From Angiostrongylus vasorum (taxonomy: Eukaryota > Nematoda > Chromadorea > Rhabditida > Metastrongylidae), in NCBI GenBank assembly GCA_018806985.1, contig JADANN010000099.1, forward strand, positions 682,001 to 746,000: 64,000 bases of DNA. Reading direction: 5' to 3'. Both the position numbers and the translations under genes were made by a program. This document shows positions 33,355-43,474 of the stretch, one piece after another (the first letter of the stretch is position 1; the number at the start of each line of letters is the position of its first letter). The notes below the pieces were generated by a model, which had not been told where the DNA came from, did no database searches, and worked only from the letters and a program-made list of their open reading frames with translations.

Positions 33355-33570
33355 GGACGATCCGTCCTCACCGTTTGTGCGGCTCTCAGCACCTTCTCTA
33401 TTTTTCGGATTCTGCTGGTTTAGCCGCTGTGTTTCGCTGGAGTTCCGGGGTCAGCCTGGCCAAAATCTGCTTTAGGTCACCACCACAGGCAGTCGCAGCC
33501 CTTGTGGATCAAAGGGAGATTTATCATCTTGCGTCTAATTTGATATCAGGACGGTGGTGGATCCTGGTAT
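33355..33570 (+). repeat. dispersed repeat R4, 3'-truncated
   Basis: It starts at ACTTGGACGATCCGTCCTCA and keeps the CCACAGGCAGTCGCAGCCCT and TGGATCCTGGTATCGG blocks, then stops. The last 150 bases of the full repeat (see 29570) are absent. Confidence 0.6.
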
Positions 33571-33574
33571 CGGT

Positions 33575-34420
33575 ATTGTGTTTGATATTGTTACAACTGT
33601 ATTTGATGAACTAAACTCTAACTATTACCAAAAAAGTCGACAAACGGTATTACGAACTGCAAAAGCAACCATACAACACTGACGGATCGCGTAAGAGCAG
33701 TTGTACTGCAGGACGACGCCCACTTACATGTCGTAAAACTAATACTGCAGTAGTTAGAAGAAAAGAAATCCGAAGTTCTTCCTCGCTTTGCCCATTACCT
33801 CATGTACCTTTTGACAATCACCTACAAGTACTTGGGTCACCTCTACGCTGAACTAGTTGTTAGAAAAAATCTTTATTACCAAAAATGCCTTTAGAAAATC
33901 CATGTACTCTTGAAGAGTTAAACTTCATTGTGTAAGGTCCAAAACTTTTCACTTGGACTAAAAGAACTTCTAGTAAGAGGCTTATTATGCACTCAAAGTT
34001 AAAATTTCACCACCGATTTCTAGTGAGATCCATAGCATACAGCTATAAATAGGTAATAGAATTCGTTGCCGACGATGTCACTAACCGGTAATGTAAAGTG
34101 TTTTATGAGTGTGGGTGACTTGTTTGCTTGAATTTTTTTAAAACGTTCTACCTTTATGTTAAAGAAACCTGGCTTTGTTCTGCTTTACAACGATGTAGAA
34201 ATATCAACATGTGAGGAACTACGAATCATATATAACTCATGCAGAGCTATAGAGATAAAACAGGATGTGAATATCGAGCGACTTTGAAAAAAATATAAGA
34301 AAATTCGCCTCATTTTTCACTGTCTTAAAAAAAGGCAACCTCTAAGAATAAGAAGAATAGCGATTAAGGCGGCAGAAAAACTGTCAGTGGAGGACTGGTG
34401 AGTTGTTGGAATTTTTCTCT
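33575..34420. other. no gene recognised
   Basis: Nothing supportable is seen in this AT-rich stretch. Confidence 0.3.
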
Positions 34421-34424
34421 TTTT

Positions 34425-34800
34425 TTTTATTTCTATACGACCTGTCTTCACACCTACTCTGCGGATCCCAGCACTTCTCAAATTAGATTCGTTGCCTCGC
34501 ATCCATTGTCCACGAAAATCTTCCAGCGTTAATGTGTGGCCTTCGATCGCTTCTTGAAGATTTTCATTTCATCTTGAATATCGTAGAATGCTGGTCGAGC
34601 AATTCTCCGTGGAATCCTGAGACGGCAGGGGCTGGAGCGTTCCCAATTAGATTGAAGAGAGTGATTTTTTTCCCAGACAAGTTCGGTACCAATTTCTCGA
34701 CCCCGGAGGAATGACAGGCCTGGTTGGCCTGCAGCGGAATCGAACTAGCACCGTGCTCGTGATGATAGACATCACTATCACTGTGCTATCCGCTCCATTG
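34425..34800 (-). repeat. tRNA-derived SINE-like repeat, family S2, full copy
   Basis: On the minus strand the head (34800-34730) has an A-box-like TAGCACAGTGATAGTGATG and a B-box-like TAGTTCGATTCC. The body matches the plus copy at 51248-51620. The far end runs into a T-rich tract at 34425. Length about 375 bp. Confidence 0.7.
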
Positions 34801-35124
34801 GAACTATCTCTAGAAAAAAATCCTGAATATACCACTGATAATAAAAGAAATGGTTAAAAGCGATCATTTTCTTCCAGATATATTCCACTAAGGGCGGCAT
34901 CTGGCCCACCCTGAGCGAATTTCATTCCAGAGTCTTTGTTCTATGCAGTAAATTCTGCATTACCTTGCGAGAACTCGCTCTCCGTTTGTGATTTTCGATG
35001 CTTCCAAGGATATTTCATGGTCGTAGTTTGCCCATTTTTAAGTTCTGTACTTTTTCAGTTATGATGGTAACAGCTGAAAAAAGTGACATAAAACGAACAA
35101 GTCAAACAATTTAAAATATTGGCA

Positions 35125-35402
35125 TTATGGACGTTTGTAGCGCAGGTTAGAAGTGCCATGCAATGCGCATGGATTCGATCGAATACCCCCAAGCTTATCA
35201 ACCCTTCCATCCCTCCGGGGTCGGCAAATTGCAACCAGATCGTCTGGGAGGACAGCTGCACTGACTCCATACATTGATAGGCCACCGAAACTCATTGCAT
35301 AGACCAGATATACATTCAGTCATTCTAATAATATTTGGTGAATTCGAGTGCGTAGCGCATCCCTCAGGGATAGATCAACGCCGTAAGCTTTATTTATCCT
35401 TC
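35125..35402 (+). repeat. SINE-like repeat, family S1
   Basis: This is the plus-strand orientation of S1. The B-box-like GGATTCGATCG is at about 35169, and the copy ends in CGTAAGCTTTATTTATCC. The A-box part is truncated or altered. Confidence 0.6.
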
Positions 35403-35459
35403 AATGTTTACTTCCACATTTCTCTTCTTATGGGTCCGCTTTAATAGATACACTTTTTT

Positions 35460-35825
35460 CTTAAGCATCTCTTAATGGCGTAACTTATTTCATTTGATAT
35501 GAAGGGTAGCTTAAAAGAGATCTTACTTACGTCCAAAACATTATTTTGGGGAACTACCCTACGTTTTTGTCTAACCCGAGTGGCTTGAGCCATTGGAAAT
35601 GGCAATTTTTCGTACCAGGTTTTACGATTCGTTCCTTTCCTCTTCTCCTGTGCACACATTTTTAGCCCTACGGTAAATGTTTTTTGATAAGTGCTTTTTT
35701 CATGTGTGAATGATGAGGGGAGAGGTAGTGAACTATTATGTTCTTACTACTTGGCTTACGATACCATTTTGTTATACAGCCACTTTCTGAGAGCTTTATT
35801 TGGATGTTTAAGTACACAATTCAGG
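35460..35825 (-). mobile_element. Penelope-like RT fragment, inverted next to its own 3' part
   Basis: The plus text here (GTGCACACATTTTTAG, GGGGAGAGGTAGTGAACTA, GTTCTTACTACTTGGCTTACG) matches 38760-38890 in the same direction. There it is the minus-strand region between the YTDD motif and GIY-YIG of a Penelope-like RT. It meets a plus-strand GIY-YIG segment at about 35826. Badly decayed coding sequence. Confidence 0.6.
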
Positions 35826-36480
35826 TACAATATACTTGATCTCATGTAACGCATGCGGTGAGGAATATATTGGGGAAACGGGTAGACCGCTTTGTGTCCG
35901 CATAAAAGAACAACTAGAAGGGAAAGTTAAAATTCGTCAAAGCACTCCTCTAGATTCGCATCGGGCACAAAAGCACAACGGCGATGATTTTGAAGTGACT
36001 GTACGGATCCCAGCGCAGGAGCCGAAAACACCAACGCGCAAAACTCTTGAAGCGTTTTGGATAAATTTCAAAAATCCAAAGATGAACCGGAAAGATGAAT
36101 ACCTCACTATCACACGTGACCTGGCGCCCTATTTCAAAATGATATTTTGACCGCGGGGTGTGTGGTGCTCGCGACCCCACGTGAACAACGCGTGAGTCAG
36201 TCCCACTCGTAACATCACGGTGAGTAGCCTTTCAGTTTGACCGTAGCATCCTAACGCACCATCTATTTAAAACTTTGATCTTCATTAATACTTTAGCCTT
36301 TTCCACCGAATAATTAAAGTATTCTAATATAAAGTACGTCCAGGCTCTGAGGAAGGTGTAATCGCCGAAACGTCAACCATCGACCAACAATACCAACAAC
36401 AACGACAACGACAACGAAGACCTATACCAACCTGCATCAGCTAAAGAAGATCAGTTAATAAGATCATATAAATAAATAAA
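35826..36480 (+). mobile_element. Penelope-like element 3' part with GIY-YIG and hammerhead-like motif
   Basis: The segment holds the C-terminal GIY-YIG endonuclease of a Penelope-like protein, then a non-coding end. After the ORF stop at 36150, the motif at 36347-36373 reads CTGAGGA, a helix with loop, then CGCCGAAACGTC, resembling a hammerhead ribozyme core as known in Penelope terminal repeats. A CAACAACGACAACGACAACG-like simple stretch follows at about 36390-36420. Confidence 0.7.
35836..36150 (+). pseudogene. GIY-YIG endonuclease domain of a Penelope-like element
   Basis: The 104-codon open frame reads ISCNACGEEYIGETGRPLCV, RIKEQLEGKVKIRQSTPLDS, HRAQKHNGDDFEVTV and ends ITRDLAPYFKMIF. 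The EYIGETGR core and the H-Q-NGDDF block are typical of the GIY-YIG nuclease that nicks DNA for Penelope integration. The RT that should precede it is missing and inverted. The ATG is probably not the natural start. Confidence 0.72.
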
Positions 36481-36549
36481 TCCGATCACTGTCTTAAAAA
36501 CCGATATTCATCAAACCTCAAAAAAGGTAATCAGTGCCTTCCTCGATCA

Positions 36550-36900
36550 CTATGTTAGCACGAAGTTGACAAAAAAAATAAGATATATTCCATCAAGACT
36601 TCAAGTTTTGGTCCTCTTCAGAGCCGGATTGATCCGAGTAGATGATCCACTTCTGGTCATTGTCGCGATGTTGTCGTTCGTTGTGGCATCGAGTCGAATC
36701 CAGTGGAGAGAGCACCGATCGAAAAAAGAATATCACTCGACATTGCCCTCTTATACAGGACGGATATTAATCTATCGCCACCCTTCAATACGGTCTGTTT
36801 TTTCTAGTAGCCGTGCACCTTGCAGTAGTCAGTATTTCACTACCCGGCTCCTAGCGTAGCTGAAGAAGGTGAGGAAGCCGAAACGTTGGTGGAATAAATC
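36550..36900. mobile_element. Penelope-like terminal piece with opposed hammerhead-like motifs
   Basis: A worn minus-strand motif (about 36620-36594, GAGGACCAAAAC) stands at the left. A good plus-strand motif at 36860-36887 (CTGAAGA, AGGTGAGGAAGCC, GAAACGTT) stands at the right. The part between them matches 7655-7815, 10458-10598, 24330-24545 and 40900-41040. Confidence 0.5.
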
Positions 36901-37009
36901 CTTAATTCCAGTCTCATGCTAGCCTAATAATCCAGGAAAATATTTGTTGTTCCTGCTGAGGTTTAGTAAAAGTCGGTTTTTAAGATTCTACGCACAGTTC
37001 TCTTTATTT

Positions 37010-37215
37010 ATTTATTTCATGCAGTCACATACTATACGGTCCTCAGCACATCATGCTTTCGATTCATTTCTTGACATTGGACGAAAGACTTCTGATTTTG
37101 CGTGTAGGGTTGACCTGGTACTTGATGATTTTTGGTGTTCTCAGTGAATGTCGCTGAATGTTGGCCGACTAGATTCTTCCCAGAATCCTAGAATAGCCAA
37201 ACTAGTGCGTTTCCA
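37010..37215 (-). repeat. S2 repeat, worn partial copy
   Basis: CCTCAGCACATCATGCTTTC and TGTTGGCCGACTAGATTCTT align with the S2 body. The tRNA-like head is absent. Confidence 0.45.
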
Positions 37216-37234
37216 AGCATACCAATAGCAGTCA

Positions 37235-37475
37235 TGCATTTTTTTTGTATACAACGCTTCTTTCACATTTACTGTGCGCATCCCAGCACTTTTGTTTTCG
37301 ATTCGCTTCCCGGCAACCATCATTCCTCAAGGTCTTCCAACTTTTTACTTCTGCCTTCTGCTTGAGGATTTTTTTCATAATGAATGCCGTTGAATGCTGT
37401 TCGAGTCGATTCCTCCTGGAGTTCTTGAATAGCCAGGCTAGAGCATCACCATTTGGATTACAAAGAGTGAACATT
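37235..37475 (-). repeat. S2 repeat, head-less copy
   Basis: CATCCCAGCACTTTTG, TTCGATTCGCTTCCCGG and GAATGCTGTTCGAGTCGATT are shared with 34440-34610. It directly follows the worn S2 copy at 37010, so two S2 pieces stand in tandem. Confidence 0.55.
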
Positions 37476-37549
37476 TCCACACAATGTATAGCATTTTATT
37501 TGTTGCTCATTATTTTTTTAATGGCAAGGTATTAATTGAAGTACAACCA

Positions 37550-37775
37550 CAGTGGATCGACTACTGCCCCCATCTTAACTGGGTTCAATGCCGGTTTCTG
37601 CTCCCAGATTATTCCTGTCGACAACTGCTGATGGCACCGTTAGGTAATGAACTGCGTGAGAGGAAGGCAAAGCAACGGCCTTAGTGGTGCAGTAGGTAAA
37701 ACATGAGCCGCCGGAAAGGATAATCGTGGGTTCGAATTTGGTCTAGGGTCTAGGTTTTGAAAACATCTCAACATC
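37550..37775 (+). repeat. tRNA-like repeat, family S3 variant
   Basis: It has an A-box-like TAGTGGTGCAGTAGGTAA and a B-box-like GTGGGTTCGAATTTG about 40 bases apart, after the S3 leader TTAACTGGGTTCAATGCCGG. This is the most tRNA-like S3 member. Confidence 0.55.
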
Positions 37776-38167
37776 GATTTCTTTCTCAGTAATCGAATCG
37801 CGAGGTTGTCATACAGTATACATTTACTTCCGGGCAAAAAATATATACGACACGGCAGTAGCTAATGTTTCGGCTGTATAGTTTTCTTCAGAGCCCTGAA
37901 AGGGTATATTAATATCCATTTTGCTACGCCAAACCCTTCAGTAACGCATACAGAAAAACGAAAATCCACATGGCAGTCACATGATCAACTCTTCTCAAAA
38001 AAGCCACCGTTTTTTTACGTGTCTTCTACTTAGAAAGAACCACCACCAATCGCATATGGTTGATGACTGCATCACCCCACATCAAAAATAGATGCGATGA
38101 TACGGGGCCGGGTCACGTGTGACTTCTGCGCATTTCTTTCTGGTATTCATTGTAGGGTTCTTGGCAT

Positions 38168-38419
38168 TTAACCATAAAGCCTCAAGAAGTTTGGGCGTTG
38201 GTATTTTTCGCATCTTGTGAGAGGGTAATGACCTTTTATAACAAAATCGTCTGCGCTACGTTTTTGTATCCTATGCGTCCCTAGTGGGGTGCTGAGTGCT
38301 GCTTTTCGTTTGGCATCTAGGTGCTCTTTTATAGGGATACATAATGGTCTACCCGTCCCGCCAATATAACCAACTCCGCAAGTATTAAAAGAGATAAGGT
38401 ATATCGTATCTAAACTCAT
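38168..38419 (-). pseudogene. GIY-YIG domain of the Penelope-like copy
   Basis: The frame reads YLISFNTCGVGYIGGTGRPL then CIPIKEHLDAKRKAALSTPL and HRIQKRSADDFVIKG. The glutamate usual in YIGETGR is glycine (YIGGTGR). The frame ends within the region that should continue to the C-terminus. Confidence 0.7.
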
Positions 38420-38800
38420 GCAATCACCCTCCCGGCCACAGGGGGCAAATCAGGAAACTTTGTGTTTTTCATAGACGCTCGTATAGGCGGTTACGAATTA
38501 ACTGATGAAGTAGAGGATCCGGTGGTATTTCAACTATCGATATCGATTCCTCTAGACCTGCTTTTCTCAAGCATCGTTTTATGGCTACACGACTTCATCG
38601 CTAATGAAGGGCAAACATAGACGGGATTTTCCTTATTCCAAGTCTCTCGTTTTGGGGCGTCGCCCTCCTTCTAAACTTATCTCGATGGGTTACTGTCTCG
38701 TAGCCATTGCAGAAGATGGCTGTTTGCCGAGCCAGGTCGCGCGGTTCCTCTTTCAGTTCCCTATTTGTGCACACAGAGGTCGCTGTTCGAAACATGTTTC

Positions 38801-39169
38801 TTACAAGCGCCCTATTTGTGTGTGAAGGGTGGGAAGAGAGGAAGTGAACGACGTTGTTCTTACTACTTCGTTTTCGGTACCCTCTGTCATGTAACCGCTA
38901 TCTGACAAGTTAATTTGAACGTTAAGAAATAGAAGCCAGTTTCCTTTCGGTTCCGTTCGGGTGGATTTAATGTACTCAGACTGTTCTTTCAATAATTCAA
39001 AACATTTGTCCATCCCCTCCTGCGTATTGAAGATGATAAAACAATCATCGGTATATCTGAAGTAGAGTAGCGGCCCGTGATCGATAACAGGAGCTTCTGT
39101 TTTGTACCTAAACGCGATGGCGAGACTTGGTGTCAACCGCTGTCCCATTGCCAAGTCTCCCATTTGCAC
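38801..39169 (-). pseudogene. Penelope-like RT motif C segment
   Basis: The 122-codon frame contains GDLAMGQRLTPSLAIAF, then LLYFRYTDDCFIIFNTQEG with the catalytic YTDD, and KGNWLLFLNVQINLSDSGY. The F-L-N/D-V block after the catalytic motif is usual for the family. The frame overlaps the previous one (39133) by 37 bases. Confidence 0.72.
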
Positions 39170-39663
39170 GTAATATTCTTAGATCTGAAAATCGAGCAGT
39201 TTAAGCACTCCTTTAAGAAAGCCATAAGTTGCTGAATGGGCGAGCCATGCATAAGTATTCCTCCTTCGTGTTCAACAAGAAGTTCGAGGATGGCTTCCAT
39301 TGCGGAGCCATCCGATACGTTGGTGTAAAGCGCTGTAACGTCGAAGGACTCCGTCACGTACGCGTTGTTAGGAGACGCGTTACGTAGACGTTCTAGAAAC
39401 ATTTGGTTGTTCATGAGGTGAGCTGGAATGTGTTTAAGTAAGTGGCTAAGTATTAGGCTTAAAAAACAGGTTGTTCTCTCCGTTGGCCCGTCTACACAGT
39501 TGATGATGGATCCAACCTTGGATGATGGTGGAGTGGATGACGCAAGATCATCAGCTGATAGTAATTTATGTGTTTTAGTGAGTATGTACAAAACGAAACA
39601 TGTTGGTCTAACTATCTTATAGTGCGAAATAAAGGATGGTTTTAAGCCCGCGGCCTTTGCCAC
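39133..39663 (-). pseudogene. Penelope-like RT fingers and motif A
   Basis: The 176-codon frame has LYILTKTHKL, SSKVGSIINCVDGPTERT, LSHLLKHIPAHLMN, and the motif A block ESFDVTALYTNVSDGSAME. The order and spacing fit a Penelope RT. Related sequence continues upstream to about 39885 with a stop and frameshift in between. Confidence 0.75.
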
Positions 39664-39889
39664 TTTAACCTACTGACTGTTTATTTTTCGGTTTTGACTT
39701 TTGTATACCTTTTCAGATTGTGGGCGATAAAAGGTAACATCACTAAGACTTTCCTCCGTTATCTTGACTCTAGCTGGCATGGGATAACTACGGGCTCTCC
39801 TCCCTTATCACTAACTGATAGTCTGATGGTCCTTGAATTGATTACTGAAGGAGGAATAGCGCACATTGGCTCGGCAAAGAGCCATCTCC

Positions 39890-40285
39890 AATGACTACGA
39901 AACAGTAACTCCATGAGAAAAGTTTAGAACGAGAACGCCCCCAAAACGAAGCACTTGGCCAGAAGAAAAACCCGTTTATGTTGCCCTTTATTAGCGATGT
40001 AGTAAGTGTAGCTACAAAACGACGCTTTAGAAGGGTAAATCTGGAGAAATCGGTAGCGATAGTAGAAGTACCACAGGATACTGTTCGTTGGAAAAGAAAG
40101 CATCAATAATAAAGAGCTCAACTACAGTCGACTCTTCCATACCGTTCAGACTTCGTGCTTTTTGATCACCTGAGTTGTTGAACAATTTGAAAAGGAATTC
40201 AGGCATAGATTAAATCCATAGTTCAATAATTTGAATACCAGAAAAAACCCCGGCATGTATAAACGATGTCTTGTTTATTTGTGTG
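39890..40285. other. no gene recognised
   Basis: Nothing supportable is seen between the Penelope-like element and the microsatellite. Confidence 0.3.
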
Positions 40286-40297
40286 TTTATTTGTTCA

Positions 40298-40298
40298 C

Positions 40299-40345
<47 letters not shown>

Positions 40346-40377
40346 TCTAATCATTCATTCATTCATTCATTCATTTT
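40298..40377. repeat. compound microsatellite (ATTT)n(ATTC)n
   Basis: About twelve ATTT units run to about 40345. After a short irregular break, about five ATTC units follow, then a T run. It lies at the T-rich end of an S2 repeat. Confidence 0.85.
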
Positions 40378-40740
40378 TTTTTATACGACCATTTAATATC
40401 TGCTATGGTTATCCTAGCACTTCATGCATTCTATTCGTCTCTTCGCATCCATCATCCGTGAAAGTCTCTGAACTTTCCATGATGGGTTTGGCTGCTGCTT
40501 AAGCATTGGCGTCTTTTTTACGAATGTCTTCGAATGCTGGCCGAGTGGATTCTCCCTCGAATCCTGGTATAGCCGTACCAGTGCGTTCTCACATGTACTA
40601 GGGAGAGCAGGCCGAGACCAGACAAATCTGTTAAAAAATCTGCGAGCCTGGATGGATGAGAGGCCTGGTAATCATGGCGCAAGGTCGAGCCAACATTGTA
40701 CTTGGGATCAAAGGCATCGCTACCTTTGCAGCACCCTCCC
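40378..40740 (-). repeat. SINE-like repeat, family S2
   Basis: CGCATCCATCATCCGTGAAA and GAATGCTGGCCGAGTGGATT correspond to the S2 body. The head near 40740 is worn, and the B box is not clear. Confidence 0.55.
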
Positions 40741-40899
40741 TCTATGTCTTCGTTTAATACATCTCTATCATTTTGCCTAGAGCCAGCAATATTATTATAC
40801 TCACTGCATGATGGGTTATCACCATGAAAAGAAATAGTTGTGATTGGCAATCTATATGGAACCGCCTAATAAGCTGAAGAACTGCTCATTGTGGTCAAT

Positions 40900-41040
40900 G
40901 CTCTCTAACGGGAAGACCCGTCCTGTATAAAGACCAATACTAGGCGGCACCCAACTTCTCTCGATTCGAAGCGACGCGACAACGATGATCTCGGAAGATA
41001 CAACAACAACTGCTGAGAGTACTCAATTCATCGCTGCCAT
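40900..41040 (+). mobile_element. Penelope-like terminal-region fragment, worn
   Basis: GACCCGTCCTGTATAAAG and CTCGATTCGAAGCGACGCGA correspond to the reverse complement of 36680-36770. No motif remains. Confidence 0.35.
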
Positions 41041-41182
41041 AGAAAAGGCAATTCGGAAACGTCACCCCATGAAAATTTGAAGCAACCCTGTTCTAGGCCT
41101 TTCAGTAAACCATGACCATGACTTTTTTTTGACTTATTATTTATTGCCTACTCCTTTTAGCGGAAGGGTATGTATTGCGAAA

Positions 41183-41392
41183 TATAACTTTAATGATGCT
41201 GAGATATTTACAAAACTCCGGACCGCAGGTGTCTGCGGTGGGGAACGAACGCGCTATTGTCCTTTTGTAGACATGTGGTGGTGAGCGCGCTACTGCCCGG
41301 AAAGGACAATAGCGCTTTCGTTCCCCACCGTAGACACCTGCGGTCCGGACTTTTGCAAATATCTCAGCATCATTAAAGTTATATTTCGCAAT
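41183..41392. repeat. S3-derived near-perfect palindrome
   Basis: The left arm (41183-41268) is an inverted copy of the right arm (about 41305-41392), with only a handful of mismatches over roughly 85 bases and a loop of about 35 bases. Each arm is the promoter-distal half of repeat S3. Single-stranded DNA or RNA from here would fold into a long hairpin. Confidence 0.75.
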
Positions 41393-41449
41393 ACATACCC
41401 AGCCGCTAAAAAAGAGTAGGCAGTAAATAATAAGTCAAAATTGTGATTA

Positions 41450-41690
41450 TAACTGCAGCCTCAGCTTAACTGGGTTCGTTGCCGATTTGGGCCCCCCAGA
41501 TCAATCCCGCTGACGGGTGATTGCTGATGGCAAAAAAATCAATAGAACTAGCTGAGAGACAGGCGAAACGAAAGACCCGCATGGTGTGGTGGTGAGCGCG
41601 CTACTGCCCGGAAAGGACAATAGCGCGTTCGTTCCCCACCGTAGATACTCGCGGTCCGGAGTTTTGCAAATATCTCAGCATGACCATGAC
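41450..41690 (+). repeat. tRNA-like repeat, family S3
   Basis: A well preserved copy directly after the palindrome. Blocks: TTAACTGGGTTCGTTGCCGA, GGGTGATTGCTGATGGC, GGTGTGGTGGTGAGCGCGCT, GCGCGTTCGTTCCCCACC. Confidence 0.7.
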
Positions 41691-41757
41691 TATTGTAATA
41701 CCAGTTTTTACTTGTTTTCCTCGCATTCCAGTTCTATTTGCAGAGTATTTTGATTGT

Positions 41758-42036
41758 CTAAGGTGAACAAGAAATAATGAAAGTGGTGTATTTGTTTGTA
41801 CAGTGGAATATAGGCCTTCGAGTCTGTCTCTGGCACAGAATAATTACTAAGTCGAAGTGCAATGCTCGACTTTGTACCAGTTTCCACGCAGGACTTTTTG
41901 TTGTTGCCACAAAGCACATTCTCATCTCGGGTTTTGACCGTTTATAACAATAATAACAATAAAGTATTAACAAGGTGACGATAACTAGTTGAGAGAACGG
42001 GCTGAGAGCAATAGAGCGAAGCACGAGCGAAAACAA
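41758..42036 (-). CDS. open frame with one predicted helix, unsure
   Basis: The frame of 92 codons has a clear hydrophobic stretch (QLVIVTLLILYCYYCY) followed by basic residues (KRSKPEMR). There is no family match and no clear splice site. A second frame on the same strand (41917-41708) overlaps it. It may be an exon of a membrane protein, or chance in an AT-rich area. Confidence 0.2.
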   Translation of the reverse strand: MFSLVLRSIALSPFSQLVIVTLLILYCYYCYKRSKPEMRMCFVATTKSPAWKLVQSRALHFDLVIILCQRQTRRPIFHCTNKYTTFIISCSP

Positions 42037-42317
42037 TTGAGCGAAACTGGGTGAAACACTTGAGTACTAACTGGATATTCTTTCTGTAATTGACGGAGTT
42101 TGATAGAACGAACTAAAGACAATGCTCAGAAGAAGGTTTCATAGTTGTTTTCTCAGCTAGTATAATCTGACAGGGCTGCTTGCACAGATTGTTGGTGAAG
42201 GCTGTACAAAAAGCTTTTACAGAAGGTACATGTGACAACGACGTAATGGGCTATACAAAAAGCAAACTGCAACGGCAGGTGCTCAACAACGCCTGCAGCT
42301 GGCAGCTGCTACTTCAG

Positions 42318-42433
42318 TGAACGACGAAATGTCGGACGGAGAGGAACGGCTGTCAAAGAGAAGTTACAAAATTCCTCTCCAACTGGCTGCGATGCAGGTG
42401 CATGAGAAGGTCGCTAAGAAACAGTTTACAGAA
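42318..42433 (+). CDS. possible small host exon
   Basis: After a possible acceptor (GCTGCTACTTCAG) the frame reads NDEMSDGEERLSKRSYKIPL and QLAAMQVHEKVAKKQFTES up to GTAAGG, a fair donor. The composition is protein-like. The neighbouring sequence downstream is a Penelope-like end, so any gene is interrupted or ends here. Not recognised. Confidence 0.25.
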
Positions 42434-42489
42434 TCCGTAAGGATAGATGTTGTTACCGATAATTATGGTCACTATAGGAAACATGCCAT

Positions 42490-42690
42490 AACATGGGAAA
42501 TAGGAACTATTGAAAGAGTTATTAGTATGAAGCTCACGTTTCGACGGATTTGGCCTTCCTCAAGGAGCATTGTAGAAAGCGGCTCGCTAAATCGCTAAAT
42601 CCGGTGAAACATCAGCTTCGTCGTAATGAAGACTAAAGTAACACCTCGTATTTGCTGTACAATAATATTCAGGGAATAGTTCCTATACTC
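42490..42690. mobile_element. Penelope-like ends in opposite orientations
   Basis: At 42563-42536 the minus strand carries the hammerhead-like motif (TGAGGAAGG ... CGTCGAAACGTG). At 42638-42672 the plus text (AGTAACACCTCGTATTTG) is the inverted form of the block that lies just outside the motif at 51640. The two parts of one end are thus inverted to each other. Confidence 0.45.
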
Positions 42691-42691
42691 C

Positions 42692-43085
42692 CCTGTTGAG
42701 ACTTGAGATAATGACAAAAGCTTAACAACTGTATTTTACTACATAGAATAAGCAGCAAAATAGGTAAAATAGTAGCAAAATAGATGAAGTAAAGAATGTA
42801 CACAGAGAGGGAAGAAAAACAGGATAGTATTTCAATTTGTGGAGGAAGCCTTTTGCTACCATTTGTCCGAAAACGGGCCTCTGCTGCAGCGTTGGAGGTC
42901 CTTTCCTCTGGACTTCTTCCGCATTGACTCTGTCGCAGTTGTACTGAACACTACGTAGAAGTAGCTAAGAATAGAATACAGCGCCTGTGATAGAATACAG
43001 TAGAATTGAATAGTTGCACTAGAGCACAGTACATGAAAGTAGTATGAGGAATTATCTATGAATAGGATAAGACGTGTGTTCGAAG
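42692..43085 (-). repeat. possible 3' LTR region of the BEL/Pao element
   Basis: The region follows directly after the end of the pol frame (RYNT then TGA on the minus strand). Its far edge has TGTTGAGACTTGAG, which gives a CTCAACA end on the minus strand. I could not match it to a second copy on the other side, so LTR identity is a guess. Confidence 0.25.
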
Positions 43086-43474
43086 TCAGGTATTATAGCG
43101 GTGTGTCGGGTTTAGCTCTTGGTCTTCTAGGTCTTTATTTGGAGGATCTTTTATATTTCCTCCTGTACCGGATGTTTTGTTGTTGTTCTGTTTCCCTAGC
43201 TCTAACGGAATTAATAACCTAACGGGTCTTCTGATGACCTGCATATTTGGTAGACTGACCTGTGTCTTTCTAATTGCTCCACCTTGCTCCACTTTCCGAT
43301 CGTTGCAGTTTGATTACGCAGCTCATTATCCATGTGCTCCGAGACTGGAATGGTTTGTAAATTAACATCACCGTGCCCATGGTGGGAATGTGGGCTGTGC
43401 CTCTTTTTGGTGTCAGTGTGGAACACATGTCGTTCACTAAGACTCTCAATTATTCTTTCTTCCGGGTCATCCAA
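43086..43474 (-). pseudogene. BEL/Pao integrase C-terminal end
   Basis: Two overlapping frames cover it. One reads SLSERHVFHTDTKKRHSPH, and the other reads QGGAIRKTQVSLPNMQVIRR then PVRLLIPLELGKQNNN and ends THRYNT. The GxIRxxxV, RPVxLLIPLEL and final RYNT pattern is typical of the far C-terminus of BEL/Pao pol. A frameshift near 43290 separates the parts. Confidence 0.65.

Larger units (their letters stand above)
37850..39885 (-). mobile_element. Penelope-like retroelement (RT plus GIY-YIG), decayed
   Basis: Read on the minus strand from 39885: an N-terminal block with SVSDKGGEPVVI, a THKL/PSSKVGSI region, RT motif A (FDVTALYTNVSDGS, about 39330), motif C YTDDCFIIF (about 39055), a connecting part, then GIY-YIG (GVGYIGGTGRPLC, about 38380), and an end segment with VTRDPAPYHRIYF near 38110. 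Beyond the stop, a hammerhead-like motif lies at 37891-37864. Protein order matches Penelope-like elements, which combine an RT related to telomerase with a GIY-YIG nuclease. Stops and frameshifts separate the parts. Confidence 0.82.

Noticed and set aside
40298..40377. CRISPR-like or satellite array
   Set aside because: Four-base units without spacers are a simple microsatellite, and the genome is eukaryotic.
42692..43085. A confirmed LTR
   Set aside because: No second copy was found beside 46440, so it was kept only as a low-confidence candidate.
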